A stretch of 64,000 nucleotides of DNA, taken from the NCBI RefSeq assembly GCF_051106095.1, contig NC_135785.1:187130045-187194044 (forward strand), read 5' to 3'. Each line of letters opens with the position of its first letter. The stretch's first letter is position 1. This document shows, piece by piece, positions 1-13,424 of this stretch. Made by a program: the position numbers and the translations under genes. A model generated the notes under the pieces. It was given only the letters and a program-made list of their open reading frames with translations, was not told the origin of the DNA and searched no databases. The DNA comes from Pogona vitticeps. Taxonomy: Eukaryota; Chordata; Lepidosauria; Squamata; Agamidae.

Positions 1-130
1 GCAGTATAGTCCAATAGAGATGGAAGCAGTTTTTAAAAATCAAGGCTCAAGGGCAACAGTCATACACAAACCCAAGTGCCACAAATAAGTCTAAACCCAT
101 GTTCACACATGGCTTTTAGCATTGGTCTTA

Positions 131-197
131 CTTTATTTTATTTATTTATTTATTCGATTTTTACCCCGCCCCTCTAGACAACGTCTACTACAAGTGC
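131..197 (-). repeat. LINE 3' tail fragment (L2/CR1 type)
   Basis: A (TTTA)n run is followed by a 'taccccgcccctctagac' block. This is the minus-strand form of the L2-type 3' end that recurs at 24.1, 30.4, 44.0 and 46.0 kb. Only the last 60-70 bp are present, which is typical of a severely 5'-truncated LINE or a SINE that borrowed the tail. Confidence 0.55.
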
Positions 198-1494
198 TTT
201 TATCTCTGTTTCATGTTCATTTTTGTATTCTACAAAAATTGGCCATCGTATCATATTTATCTTCATTTGAATAGGTGCTGTGGTTTGGTTGTTTTTAAGT
301 TTTGTAGTCTGTTTTAATAATTCTTCACGTTAAATTTAATATTATGTTTTTGCTGCTATCTAGTGTAACATATACCAGCTGTTGTTTTTCTACATACTTT
401 TCTTGTTGGCATATGAGCCGTATACTCATGAGCATATTGTACGTATATGTTTAAAGCAAGCACTCTGGGCATGTCCCACCCTGTTTCTGGTTTGATCTCC
501 TAATGTGGAAAGAAATAAGCCTGAAAAGGAGAGTTTCCATTGTACCTGGAGTTAGGACCTGGAAAACGGGTGTCCCAATTCCCCATCTCAGCAGTATATT
601 AATGCTATTTTCCAAATCTTTGAGAATATGGAACAACCACAGATTTTAAGTATGCAATGTAAAATCTTCAGTGCATGAAAAGCAAAAGTGATTAGGAATC
701 TTGTATGTTGGAATGCACTGCTATCGTCCCAGTACTGTAGCTCCAAGCAAGAATGGGAAAAATTCCAGTCTGAAACTCAGGAAAACTTTGGACAGACAAT
801 GTATAGAATACTGAGGCTAGATGGGCATCTGCTTTAGTAAAAAGTAACTTTCTATGGCTTTTAATAGATTTCCTCAGATATCTTCAAAACTGTTTTTAAT
901 TATTCCAAATACTATTTATATCTGAGCTATTTGTCATTCAAAGAAGCTGATGATTTATCCCTGATCCAATGAGCTGCGAACAGCCTGAAGATCAAACTAG
1001 ATATTTAGTTTAGCATACTTTTTTAGAAGAGGAACTGATCAAGTGTTGAAGGTGTTTGTCAAACTGCATTATTTCCCTCATCTTGCATGTAGCATGCTTC
1101 ATTTGTAATAGGTCATTGAAAGGTAAACACAGTCTCAATTTGCAAGTCTGACTGCATCAGAAGTCTCTGATGGGAAATGGGCTAGTTCCAAGGAGTATGC
1201 ATTGTCCTTAACGTCTAGTTTGACTATGACAAAGTATGATTCTTGACTCCATATAAGGAATGCCTCAAAATGTCTTCAGAGGCATTTCTTAATTGCCACT
1301 GAACACGCTTTTCTGAAATGTATTGAGTTTTAATACATTTTTTTGGACTTCTAAGAATTCATTTGTTCTACAACTTTTTCTTACAAGCAGCATCTTTTTC
1401 AATAATTTTTTATTTCCTTCATTTTTCTACCCATCCTTGGGCAAACCTAAGCTATTGATCAGCTCCTGCTGCATGGCATAGTGATATGGGATTA

Positions 1495-1765
1495 CAGTGG
1501 ACCCTCTACTTACGGAATCAATCCATATTGGAACGGTGGCTGCAGGTTGAAAAGTCTGTAGGTCGAGTCTCCATTGACTTACAATGCATTGAAAACCGAT
1601 TAATCCCGTAACCAGCCGTTTTTGTTCCATTTTTGTTCCATTTTGGTTTTTTTCTGGTGTGTAGGTCGATTCTACAGCTGCAAGTCGAACCTAAATTTTG
1701 GGCCAGGGAAGTCTGTAATTCGAAAAGTCTGTAAGTCTAGCCGTCTGTAAGTCGAGGGTCCACTG
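1495..1765. mobile_element. Tigger-like MITE (Tc1/mariner superfamily)
   Basis: The 271-bp element starts CAGTGGACCCTC and ends GAGGGTCCACTG, giving perfect 12-bp terminal inverted repeats. It is bounded on both sides by TA (1493-1494 and 1766-1767), the Tc1/mariner target duplication. The inner sequence keeps repeating 'gtctgtaagtcga' motifs on both arms. There is no transposase frame, so it is non-autonomous. A sister copy lies at 46685-46945. Confidence 0.85.
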
Positions 1766-3461
1766 TATAGAAGTTGTATTCAAAAGCTCCTAAGGGGGTT
1801 CCCCACACCTGCTCTAGCTGCTTATATGTAACTTTGTTGCAAATCTAATAGGAGACCGGTTGTTTTGTATTCTTTAATAAAAACAAAAATTTCACATAAA
1901 TAACAATCCTTCAAGTCAGCATTGTTATTTGGCAAATGATTATTAAGTTTTCTTCATATATTGCTTCTTAAAGGGAATAAAATATATTTTCCAATGTTAT
2001 ATCAAAGTACTAACCTAAAGAACTCCGAGATTTAAAAATGTCTTTGCAATGAATAAGTGCAATGGATTTCTCTCATATATTGAAGTAATGCTGCCTTCAA
2101 AATTCACTTGCGTTTGCACAAGGGGTCGTTGGGTGGTTGATTTCAGAAACGGAAGGGATCTGTAAGCACCTCATTGAGACATAAGTCACCACCTGGTCCT
2201 TTTGATCCCAATGACTGACTGGGGGTTTAGGTGCAACAGATTCCTGCCCAACTGGTGACTAGCGGAGAAGCCACTTGACTGTGTTGGCTCACCTTGGCTG
2301 CAGATATGTGTTCGGAATCGTGTGCTCCATAAAGCAGTTTAGGAAAATACAACCGGACATGCAATCATCAGTGTAGTGAATGCTTTAAAACTTGAACCAT
2401 TGGCTAGGGAAGCATATAAGGCAAGAGAGGCCAGAGAACAACTCAGATTATAAATGGATGAACAGCAGTGGTGACAAGAGTCACAAAAGAAAAGCTTCTG
2501 TGTTGTGCACTGCTCTGATTAACAAGAGAAAACAGCTCCACAGCTAGATGTGCTGGAAATGTTCAGTTAAGTGGAATGCCTTTGAAAAAAATGCAGAGAC
2601 ATTTATGTAAAACAAACAGCTTACACACATGTGAGTACAAATACAGTATTCTAATTCACAGAATTATTTGAAGGGATTTAGGTACCCACCCATTACCATC
2701 TTTACATTTTGAACAGTGGTCCAAACTCTTTTTTGAATTTATGCTTACTGATTATTAATTTCAGAACAAATTTTACCCACAGGTAACCCTGGTTCATTGT
2801 CAAAGGACCATTGTAACCAAGCCAAAGTGTATATTGTAAGTAATCAACAGACATGTTTCAAAGGCCTCTGATCCACTCTGTACCTGAATATTGGACATGC
2901 CAATTGGGACTGACTCGTCTTCTCCTTGAGTGTCAGAAGATCAGTGCACAATGCTGAGTATATCCTCTCCTCAATGTAAGTCTTAAATCCATTCACTCTA
3001 AGATCCTTTAAAACCTATGAATGTAGAATAAGGTAAGACAGATGAATTCGGGTGTGGTTCCACTTTGAGGGTGAACCAATACATTGTTTAAATAATTGAC
3101 TGAACTAATTTTCACCCAGTGAATGCAAATAAAAATATTAGTATTATTAGTACTGGTATTTTCCTTTCTATCCCAACTTTCTGTTAGAGTTCCATTTGCA
3201 ACTTTGCAAGCTATCTGTGATTTTTGTGACTGGGACGGACTTTTCTGGGCTGGAGTGATTGTCTGTCTATCTAGCACTAGCCATTGTTCCTTCCAGCCTA
3301 TGATTTCAGAAAGAGTACCACTTCTCTGTTGAGTGCTTCCTTTCTCTCTCTTTCATCTGTTGCAGGTAGTTGTTTGTTTTCTGTTGATCTGTTCAGTTGG
3401 TTGCTATGTGCAGTAAAGAAACGGGAAAGAATAAGTTTGTAATTTCAATCAACCATAAGTA

Positions 3462-3612
3462 GAAAAAATTTTTATTCTTTCTCTGACAAATGTCTCAGAG
3501 TGAGTTATTGAGTCTTTAAGTCCCAGTTAATGAGAATGTGGTGTACTATCTGGGGAACTCGAAGCTATTCTTCTCTATGGGTTTCTGTGCTTCTACTGTG
3601 TAACAGAGGAAT
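3462..3612 (-). repeat. Unassigned interspersed repeat, family X, copy 1
   Basis: Read on the minus strand, this matches 7124-7262 and 13460-13630. All three share 'cagtagaagcacag'-like and 'agcagaata'-like blocks, then an 'actggcacttaaagtctcaa'-like block, then 'actctgagacatttgt' and an AATAAA-like end. Shared order and spacing in three places indicates a dispersed repeat. The polyadenylation-signal-like end would fit a retroelement terminus, but I cannot name the family. Confidence 0.6.
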
Positions 3613-4289
3613 TTTTCCAGAAATTCAAAACTGCAACAATTTCAGCTACAGGATAATAGAAGGTCGCTTACACACATCATAGGGTAGATTAAAAGCAGCA
3701 GGGGGAAAATGCAGCCATTAACAACATTAAACTCAGTTCAGTCTAAAACCAGTTAAAATTCTCACAATAAATATTATATGTTGAAAGCATTCCACTGAAA
3801 AATAAGATGATGCTGATTTTTAAAAGACTGAAGCACTGATATTATTTTTCAATACTCCCAGATATGGAAATAGTGCAAGCCCAGCAGAAAAGAGAGGATG
3901 TAGGGAGCAACTGAGGTCAGCAGGACTGAATTCAAGCATAAGTAACCTCGAGACTTCTCTCCTGCCAGATGGAGAATTGCTAAAATGACACTTTCAGTCT
4001 CCTGAGGGAAGCGGGCAAATCACTGTTAGCTACCTCTGACAGACAATCCCCTGTACACCCATTACGTTGGCCTTCAAGGAGGCAAGACTGGCTGTTTCCT
4101 ATGCCACGAGACAAGCCAATCTCTAAACTGGTTCTAAACTATGATGGTGATTTAAAGAGAAAATTAATAATACAGAGGCCTTGTAAGATACCTAGGTATA
4201 TGGCCTTGACCTATGTAGGAAACACAATTCATTTTATCTCTAGACATCAAAGGAGCCCTTTTGTTAAAGAATAAAAAATACACATATAT

Positions 4290-4392
4290 TTGGTTGTTGT
4301 GGGTTTTTCGGGCTCTTTGCCCGTGTTCTGAAAGAAGAACAACCTTCAGAACACAGCCAAAGAGCCCGAAAACCCTGCAATAACCATCAGAT
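4290..4392. mobile_element. Palindromic MITE-like element
   Basis: Two arms, 4295-4333 and about 4344-4386, are near-complementary around a short centre. Each carries 'cgggctctttg' or its complement and 'gtgttctgaa' or its complement. The outer flank to about 4412 continues with a further block that recurs, in the opposite orientation, in a related fragment at 38205-38280. It is non-coding. I know this palindromic repeat from squamate genomes but cannot assign a superfamily. Confidence 0.5.
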
Positions 4393-5899
4393 CTCGGAGG
4401 TGAAAGCCTTTGAGAATACATTGACACATATATTTCATAATGGGCACTCCTTCTGATTACCTTTTAATCTTTTCCCTCTTCTCCTTTCCTCTCTTCTTTG
4501 TTATGCTGCCCTTTCGACCTTCTGTCTCCACCTCTCCCTTTATGCAGCAATATGCTTACAGCAGTACAATTCTTGGGCATCAGTGCAATCTCATATGTTG
4601 GCCTCATCAGATCAAGCTGCCACCACAAATCCCATGAGCAGTGAAAAACTGACTTTGTACTTTTAACCAAGCAGAGAAGGCTTGAAATCAGCCTCTGCTG
4701 TTGACTGTAATGAAACCATAATATTGCTGATGCTTTCCAAGGGGAAGGTAACAATCAGCACACAAAAACACTTCAATTTGTTCTTGCTTAAAAAAACCTA
4801 CTGCTTAAATTAGGGACCTATGTCTAGTTGTTCCCATTGTATAAAAAACTGAATACTATGAATAATACAGATTTATATATATGCTAATGACTTTTAAGTA
4901 TAACTGCACACAAATGACCATTCAAAATTCTCCATCCTATTTTTGGGGAGCAAAAGGAGAAGACCTGTTCCAACAAAATTTTCCAGAGAAGAAAAAAAAA
5001 ATCACTGGTTTCCTGGAGGTGGAGGGGCCCCCATTAATACTTGCCGTAGCACAGTTTTGCTCCCCCTCCAGGTCACAGGCCCCCTCTGCAGTGCTTCACA
5101 CATTCTCTCTCTCTCTCTTTCTCCAACACTGAGAGTGGCTTCTGCCCACTGGCAGGATTCCCATTCACTTCTGACCCAGTTTGTTCATATTTTGGATAGT
5201 CTTTGCAGATCCCAGAGGATCCTGTAAAGAGAGAATGGGTCCCTGGATCAATTGAATTGGTTCACTTCTGTTCTAGAACAGAACTGTGGAAAGTAATGGA
5301 AATGAATTCTTGGTCAGAATCCTCTTGGTGTTCACATAAGATGTTTAATAGTTAAACTTGCCTTGCCTTAAGGGAGCTAACTTACAAGTTCTCAGGGAAC
5401 TTCTCAGTCACGTGCCTGATTATACTACTGAATTGCACCCCAGCACCTTCTCAATTAAGTACATCAGCAATTTTCACACAATTATTTATTTGTCTGTTTA
5501 GTTAGTTAGTTAGTTTACCTGGCATGCAAAAGTGTTTTTCTGCAGATGGACATGCAGTGTTTTAAGGTTCCCAGGGCGAGCAATTTTTTTTATTCCACGT
5601 CTGCTGGAGAGGAAGAAATGGCCCTTCTTCTATTCAAAACCAGTATGGAAGCTGAAAAGAGAGACGAGGATGAGGAAGAGAGGTCCAAGGGGCCAGGCTA
5701 TAAATCTCATCAGGCCTATAGAGTAAAAATTCCCAGACTTCCCTTAGTTCTTTTATAGAAATTGCATATTACTGTAATATGCAATTATCCTCAAGGGTGA
5801 GTGGAACATTCCAATCAAATGGCACCAGGGGTGAGACATTTAAAAACACCCACCTGCAAACTGGTTGAAACCCACTCTCAGCTCTTCTTAAATATCATT

Positions 5900-6032
5900 A
5901 TCATCATAGAACTACAGAGCTGGAAGGGACACTATGGATCCTTGAGTCCAGAATCAAGGAGGCACAGTGGAGGAATCGAACTCCCAACCTTTGGCTCTGC
6001 AGCCAGAGACCTAAACCAATGAGCTATCAGAT
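5900..6032 (-). mobile_element. tRNA-derived SINE
   Basis: On the minus strand the sequence begins with an A-box-like 'tagctcattgg' and continues to a B-box-like 'gagttcgattcc', the two internal RNA polymerase III promoter elements of a tRNA-derived head. It ends in 'cttccagctctgtagttcta', followed by a short 'tgat'-type repeat tail. It is too diverged and too long to be a tRNA gene, and there is no acceptor stem pairing. Confidence 0.7.
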
Positions 6033-6967
6033 CTTTGCCGACCATCTTGGGACTTTCATTCATAATTTTTCTACACTATGCTTGAGGAATTAAATTCTAG
6101 TCACAAAAGCTTATCCTGAATGTTTGATTTTTAGTGGTCTAAATAAAGGTATCACCTCTTCTACATTTGGCATATATGTCTATGTCAGCACAACACTACT
6201 AAGTCTTTTTGATTAATATTTTGTTTAAACTGCAGCCCATTCTAATCAATTCCAGAAATATATCCTGCTTGCTTGCTTAATTTTTTATAGTCTTGCTTAT
6301 CTGAAAATCTCCCTTTTCTGTCTGTATTGGGTTGAGGTGTATGAAGAGGAACCACCTGTTCTGCCTCATTTGGCAGTACAGTATATTTCATACTGTTCTA
6401 GATTTATAATTAGAATCATTCTGGTCTCCTTTTACAGATCTTCTTGTAACTAATCATAACTGAGTATTTATTGGTATGTTTACTTGGTTGTTCCCAACAG
6501 ATGTCTTCACTTTGGGCTAGCTGTGTTCTGCTGTTACCTGGATTGTGGTCTGGAGGGCCTAGTCTTTCATAACCTTTTAACTTCATCTATCAGTCTTTTA
6601 TCACAATTTTATCTTCAACCTTCCCTCCTCCACCTCCTCTTACTTCCTTTTTAGTATTTCTAGTTGTCAGTCTCACCAAAATCTGTGGAACTTCGCAACA
6701 CCCCTCACCCATCATCATTGCAAAGCTTGTTCTTGTTGCAGAGTTTTTAATTTTTGGTAACATTCCTTTTGCTGTTATTAATGTCCCAAATTCACATAAC
6801 TTGAAAACAACTTACATACTGTACTCTCTCCATCTAAGAAGCTAACATGGCTTCAACATAATCAGCCATGTGAACTTGGGGCGTTAATAACAGCAGATAA
6901 GTTTGGAACTACCCACAAGAAATTTATGTACAGCCTTGAAGAAGATAATTTATCATCAAAAGTTCAC

Positions 6968-7043
<76 letters not shown>
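6968..7043. repeat. (TTG)n microsatellite
   Basis: About 25 uninterrupted TTG/GTT units. The poly-valine reading frame across it is a by-product of the repeat. The long pure array suggests high length variability. Confidence 0.95.
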
Positions 7044-7044
<1 letters not shown>

Positions 7045-7123
7045 TCTGGGGTTTTTCAAAAATATATATTTTAATGGTTGATTAAAGGTATCATGTGTTC
7101 CTGTATTTGTATTATACCTTTAG

Positions 7124-7262
7124 CTATGCAGTAGAAGCACAGAGACTTACAGAGCAGAACGCCTTTCTGTAACTGGTACTTAAAGTCTCAGTAACGCACT
7201 CTGAGACATTTGTAGAAGAAAGAGTAAAGAAAATTTATGAAGAACGGTAGAAGGCAAGTTGG
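7124..7262 (+). repeat. Unassigned interspersed repeat, family X, copy 2
   Basis: Contains 'gcagtagaagcacagaga', 'ttaaagtctcagtaac' and 'actctgagacatttgt' in the same order as the copies at 3462 (minus) and 13460 (plus). It lacks about 20 bp present in the middle of the other two. No open frame. Confidence 0.6.
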
Positions 7263-10167
7263 AGTCTGGATCCAACCCCTACAACGGTGAGTAATACTAT
7301 TCCGATCTCCATTTCAATACTGTATGCAGTTCAAGAATATTTCAAGCATATTATCTAATAGGAAGATGGAGAATTTTAAATTATCTTTGTGACATTTTGG
7401 GAAGCATAACTAGGCCACTACATGTATCCATGACCAGAAGCAGTATGACATTTTGTTCAGCTCTTACTCCACAAAGCTTACATTTTTTTCTGAATCAAAG
7501 TCACAATGAACCTCCTTTTTGTATGCAAACTCTTATGATAATTATATGCCTGATTTTTTTTCTTAATGTATTAGGAATCATTATCTAGTGGGGTTTGGGC
7601 ATAATTCCAGGATCGCTTACCTTTTGTTTCTGAGTTTTTCCATTTTGTAAAAATGGTTTATCTTTTAATAGAGTATCTTGTTTGTTCTATGTAAAAAAAA
7701 AAGAGCTAGTATCCAACATACCTACACGTTTTGATTTTTTTTTTTAAAAGAGGTTTTAAAATTGTGTACAAGGGTGGGATTGAGTATTATTTCCTAAATC
7801 TGACTTCAAAAGGTAAAATCTAGAGCAGTCCTGGTAACTTTTTCTTGAAGGAATCTTCTGCATATATCTCCTCAGAGCAAATTTATCAGATCCTTAATGT
7901 AAGAAATATGCTTAGGATGGACAATGTGCAGCAACAATAGTATGGCCTGTTCAGCTAACATTGGCAGACAGATGCTATTTGTATTGTTTTACCAGGGCTT
8001 CATGAATAAATGTTAAAATGGATGGGTCCCTTGTATTCAGTCTAATTGCTTAATAGAGTTTTCCACCTGTGAAGTCTTGACATAGCAGATGCTGGGATGA
8101 GAGGCTATTAAGCTAAACTGGCTGGTGAAAATCTTGGATCTGATACAATAAACAAAAAATGGAAAAATGATTTTGCTTTATTACATTCAGGTTGTTCAGC
8201 TTTTCTCAGGGTAATGGGAGACCAAAAAGTATGAAGTCTCATTACATCTAATGGGCTAATTTTGCTGTCATATAGCTTTGTATGTCAGCAGCTTCTATAA
8301 TATTCTTCGCAGGAACAGTGGATTCACAACATGGCATGTAGCAAATATTATCTTACATGATAAAACTGCAATGAGCCAACTAATTCTTTCCAAATAGCCA
8401 GTCTTGATACACCCATGCAGATAGTTTCCATTTCTGCCAAATGGATATTGTAGTAGATGGTGTAGTCTTACATTTACATTGTCGAGGATGGACCAGTTGT
8501 CAAAACATGTTGCCCAACAAATATGTCTTCCCACGTGACTCTATTAATTTCTGTAATTATATTATTTACTGTACCTTGCTGCATGCAATTTAAATACAGT
8601 ATTTGCACCTACAATGCATTTTATTCTTGTGCATAGCTTAATGTGTAGTGCTTGGGCAGCCCTGGAGATCTTGAGGGTGTCACAGATCTGTTAATTGCTC
8701 AACCATGTCCAGCTAGAAGTGGCCGGTCCCTGTTAGAATGAGTTGTGCCAGTCTCAATTAGAGTTCAAATCTTGTTCTTTAAATAGGGAAAAATTATTGA
8801 GAAGTTCATGGCCCCTGACTGTCTTTAGCTATCTAACCTGAATATTTAAATAGTAATTAAAAAACAACAACTCATACAAAACCTGAAAGCCTTCATGTTA
8901 CCTATCCTTGTTGAGTTCCAGTTTTAATTACATTTTGCCAGGATAGCAATTAGCTGAACGGAGGTAGTCACCTTAGCTAATGAAGCACTGGGAGTGACAA
9001 CAGAGCTGCCCACAACTTTCTATGAGTGAACAGATTGCTGCCACCATGAACCTCTTCCTTCCTGCTGCCACTGGTTGCCTATATCCCTCATCCAGGTGAT
9101 ACCCATGGCCTAGTAAAGCTGATTAACCAAGAGGTACCCTGCAGCCTCTGTAGCCCTCACTGGGAGGAAGAGGAGTGGAACAATGGTGGTGACATTGCCA
9201 CCCACCTGCGTACTCTACCCTCTTGTTCTCTGGCTCTGTGACTCATAACAAAGATGCTTCAGTCCAAGGCATTTGAATGGGGAGGGGGGGGTGTTTTTAA
9301 AAAACCATCTTCTGCAGAGCCAGCTGAGGAGTGGCCAGTATATGGAGTTGGATGATGTGTGGAGAAAAGCACTGCTGCCATCCTCCATCTTCCCCTCAAG
9401 TGAGAGTTGCTGGCTGAGGGATCGTGTGAAGCATATGGCAAAAAATCACAAAATGTCATCACAGTCATACCTGTCTCCAGGGTTAGGAGAGCTTGCACTG
9501 GCACTGCATTTTGTGATTCTGGATTGATTGTACTAGTAGCATTTTTGCATTTTGTGATAAGTGAGATGGGAATTAATAATAAATAATTAGTGGTTGATTT
9601 TAGAAGGGTTTTCCCCCTATGGATCAGAGAGAAGCAGAATTTCAATGCCTAATGATCCCCCCGGGATTTAAAAAATTTATTGGGCATTTGTATATAAATG
9701 TGCTCTTATTAAAAATGTAGATGCCAAATGAACATCCACCTCCACTCTTTTTCTTGTCCCCAGGAAGAAAGCACAGCTCCACATGCTATATTTATGTGGG
9801 CTTTTCCTCAGCAAGATGAAACTGTAACTCATTATGAACAAATACTGCATTTAGCACAGTGAGAGCAAGAAATTAAATGAAATATTAGCACTCTCTGGCC
9901 ATGTGGAACAAGATTGCTCCTTGGAAATGGAAGAAGATATATAAGGACAACATTGGAATTTAACTTTCAAAGTCAGTTATAGGGAACTGAGATATACAGG
10001 AAAGATATCTGGTTAACCAGTTACATTGACAGTTGCAGTGCGATCAGTTATGGATATGACATCATGCATATGCATGTCAGCTTATGCCACTCTACTGTTC
10101 AGGAAATAATTATCTGTGTCTTGGGTGGCACAAATTGAGTTGTACTCTATATATCTTTAGTTAGTTA

Positions 10168-10600
10168 GGCATCCTTCAGTCTCAAAAGACTATGGTAACG
10201 TGCTCTGTATGGAGGACTTGGAACAGCATCTAGTGTGGCTGAGGAGGCTGATTCGAAAGTGACAATCCCTTCCACACTGAAGACAAATACAATCTGTTCC
10301 CTGTCCAGCTCCCTGATTTTGCTGCTTTCGTGACTGCCTCTTTGCCTTGGCCTGCTGGACTAGAATTTCTTCAAAATGGGAGAGGCCGTGATGCAATGCC
10401 TGCCTCCAGGCTGAATGCTCAGATGTCAGGGTTTCCCATCTGTTGAGATCCATTTCCAAGGCCTTCAGATCCTGCTTGCAGATATCCTTGTATCGCAGCT
10501 GTGGTCTTCCTCTGGGGCAATTTCCTTGCACTAATTCTCCATACAAGAGGTCCTTTGGAATCTGACCATCAGCCATTCTCACGACGTGCCCAAGCCAACA
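10168..10600 (-). mobile_element. RTE-like LINE, 3' end only
   Basis: Minus-strand frame 10190-10582 encodes the C-terminal tail of the same LINE family as 58570-60987. It shows RMADGQIPKDLLYGELVQG, RGRPQLRYKDICK, then a Cys/His finger (CLQCGRDCH...SHTRCC). The element ends with the family's 3' terminus 'gactgaaggatgcc' in complement at 10168. It is 5'-truncated just upstream of the RMADG block, so no RT domain remains. The last 130 codons are still open. Confidence 0.8.
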
Positions 10601-10679
10601 TAAGCTGTTCTATATATCTATTGAACCGCTTAATCCTATTTTCTCAAACAGTAAGTAGAAATCATGGGATAGGGGATGG

Positions 10680-10850
10680 GTTTATTTATTAATTATTATA
10701 AACAGTTAATTTATTAACAAAATGTATATCCTACCTATAATGCTCACAAGGCTAAAATTTCTGCCTGCCAATGGAAGGCAGGGAATTCTAGAGCCTGAGA
10801 GCAGCCACCAAGAAGGCCCTCTCATACATTTCTATGAAAAAAAGCCTTTT
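10680..10850 (-). repeat. LINE 3' UTR fragment (L2/CR1 type)
   Basis: An AT-rich start is followed by 'caccaagaaggccctctc', the complement of a motif that lies near the ORF end in L2/CR1-type LINEs. The related wording recurs at 41.45 kb and 52.65 kb. Old and decayed. Confidence 0.4.
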
Positions 10851-11030
10851 AATATATCCAAGATGCAAACCTGAATCTTCAAGAGAAGTGTGGACCCATT
10901 CAAAACAATTTGACTGGTTTTTGACTAATTAGGAACATGACTGTCATATCAGAAAGATTTGTTTGTCCTTGTCTAGTCAGTTGCCAACAAATACTGATTT
11001 AGAGCTTGAATAGTTTCCTTGGATTTAGAT

Positions 11031-11156
11031 CAGTGGTTCTCAACCTGGAGTCCCCAGATGTTCTTGGACTAAAATTCCCAAAAGCCTTCACCACTAACTG
11101 TGCTGACTAGGATTTGTAGTCAAGAACATCTGAGGACTCAAGGTTGGGAGCCATGG
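11031..11156. mobile_element. hAT-like MITE with 8-bp target duplication
   Basis: A palindromic 126-bp element begins CAGTGGTTCTCAACCT. Its right end is a decayed complement ('aggttgggagccatgg'). Both sides carry the 8-bp direct repeat ATTTAGAT (11023-11030 and 11157-11164), the length typical of hAT transposition. Related copies are at 11300, 51998 and 55167. Confidence 0.8.
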
Positions 11157-11299
11157 ATTTAGATGGAAATGAAAGATATAGTTGGATATTATCAGCATCC
11201 AGTTGATATCAAACTCCCAGTCTCTGAAAGATCTCTTCCAGAAGTTTCATGCACCTATTAAATGACATGGGATATGGAACCTTGGGGAACACTGTACGC

Positions 11300-11411
11300 C
11301 AGAGGTTCCCAATCTTGGTTGCAGATGTTACAACTCCCAGAAACCTTGGCCAGTGCAACTAGAGGTGTTTCAGTCCAAAACCACCTGGAGACCCAAGATT
11401 GGGAACTACTG
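11300..11411. mobile_element. hAT-like MITE, older copy
   Basis: Terminal inverted repeats 'cagaggttcccaatcttgg' and 'ccaagattgggaactactg' are clear, and the interior carries the 'caactcccagaa' block of the 55167 copy. No convincing 8-bp target duplication is left. Confidence 0.65.
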
Positions 11412-11784
11412 GTGCAAATCAATGGCAATGGCATTGAACATGGATTCTTCACCACTATCTTCTGAAACTGAGCAGAAAGGACTGGAGGCAAAATTCATTG
11501 ACTCCTCAAAGTTCTAGCCACTCAGTCCAGAAGGATTCCATTTTTGATGGTCTTGAAAGCCATTGAGATATCCTGCACAACAAGGGTACATTCATTTGTC
11601 AACTTAAGAATCTCCACCAAGCTGGCAAAAGCAGTTTCTGTCTCAGTACCAAGGTAGTGAAGCTAGGCTGAAATGAATTCAGATAGTCTAATCATCCATA
11701 AATACGCTTTAGCTATCAAAACATGCTGAAGTAGCTATCCCAAAAACAGAACTTTGAAGATTGGTCAAAATTATCCAATATATT

Positions 11785-11850
11785 ATTATTATTGGTTTTA
11801 TTTATATGTCACATTTTTCCCAACAAGGGACCCAAAGTGGCTATACAGTT
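11785..11850 (-). repeat. LINE 3' tail fragment
   Basis: (TTA)n followed by 'tttatatgtcacatttt' and 'acccaaagtggct', the minus-strand pattern of L2/CR1-type 3' ends. Confidence 0.45.
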
Positions 11851-12849
11851 AGCTTCAGGGAGCAGTGTTTTCTTTTAGAATACCCAGAATGGTCTCATCA
11901 TTACTAGCTGTGATGAAATTATTTATTCTGAATAGCTATTTATTATCTACTTTGGAAGTCTTATCTCTCAGCAGCTTTTGTAAGCCAGGACTGGCAAAAT
12001 ATCTAGCAGTGGCCAACCCTCATTGGAAAACAAACTGGGGTTGGGCTCAAGTTGTTCTCTGAGACTTTGAGGGAAAATGCTACAAGCCATTGCTGTGGGG
12101 TGGGGGAAATCACCATGCCTCCATCTTTCTATTCGAATATTAGAATAATCAGATGAGTTATACTGCCGAGCAAGACAGTCTTAATTGTAAGGCACATGGA
12201 GAGGAGTTAGCACATATAGAAAAATTGTAATGACTATCAATTTATCTTCAAACTCGTCCATCTCATGAAATGAACTACAGTTCACTGAAACTTATGTTAA
12301 ATAGAATGTTGAACAAATCTTGATTGTTTCTTGTAAAGGTTCTTGTGAGTAGCAGTACACTTTCGCCCTGTGGAAGAATCTGTACCTGCTAACTGGGGCA
12401 GGTAAGAGTGGTGTGTGGTTTTGTGAGGGCAAGCATCCTGCAAGGAAGAATAACTTTTCAAACTAGTGTCAGGTGCCCATTGGTTTGAGAATGACTGACC
12501 TAGAATACTTGCACCATTAGCTGACCTTAACCTTGGATTCCGTGCCCAGCAGGACCCTTGCTTGGCCATCCACTCTCAAAAGCCACTCTCAAACCTTTCC
12601 TGCTTTATTTACATGTGGAAACACCATACAGATCAGTGTTGTGAAGAGGTTCATGTTGATAAAGTAAGATTGTGTTTATTAAACAACTTGACACAGTTTT
12701 TAAAGGAGGCAATATAAATTACAAAGCAAACAATCAACAGCACCACTTCTAACTCGGTAGAAAGCGAACCAACTTTTTCAACTTACTTCTGTGTGAGTCT
12801 CTATATACTTACATACACGTTGTAGAAGGAGTTTATATTAAAACTTGTC

Positions 12850-12912
12850 TCTTTAATTTTTATTTATTTATTCAATTTATATGCCTCCCACACTACCCAG
12901 AGAGACAAGGCC
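12850..12912 (-). repeat. LINE 3' tail fragment
   Basis: 'tttatttattcaatttatat' followed by 'gcctcccacactacccaga' is a minus-strand L2/CR1-like 3' terminus with its A-rich tail. A plus-strand relative is at 17195-17258. Confidence 0.5.
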
Positions 12913-13424
12913 CTGCCTTTCTGTGGGTATGTTGCTCATGGTACTTGCCTGGGAAACACATTCCTGGATCAGATATGTCCATGACCAAAACCTAGTCATG
13001 CCCAAGAAGGTGGCTAGAAATTGACAGTTGTACCACATAATTTTCACTTTGTTATCAATCTGTGCAAAAGTCCCAAATAGAAATCGCATATTTTCAGAAG
13101 GCAAAAGGTAAAACTATGCCATCGATGAATAATGCCTATAATAAAAAGATTCACAAATAGAAAACAAGCAGTATCCACTATTCATTTCTATGGAGGAGAC
13201 AGTATGGAAACTAGTGATCAGTTGGATACAGGCACTTTATAGTTCACTACATTTTCTTGATCTTAAGATATAGGCTTTCTTGGATTTAAGGAAAGATACA
13301 TGAATTTAATCTTTTGTTACAGAAAGATCTCTTATCAAAAAGTTTGTAAAGAAAATGACTTTTGCATAGCTGGTGAAGGGCACCTTTTGTTTACAAAAGC
13401 CTGTGCCCTAGAAAAGTAATGTCA

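Noticed and set aside
5960-6032. Possible tRNA gene on the minus strand
   Set aside because: A- and B-box-like motifs are present, but there is no acceptor stem and the sequence continues into a SINE body and tail.
9259-9645. 128-codon minus-strand frame
   Set aside because: No domain, repeated low-complexity His/Pro end, overlapped by another frame on the opposite strand.
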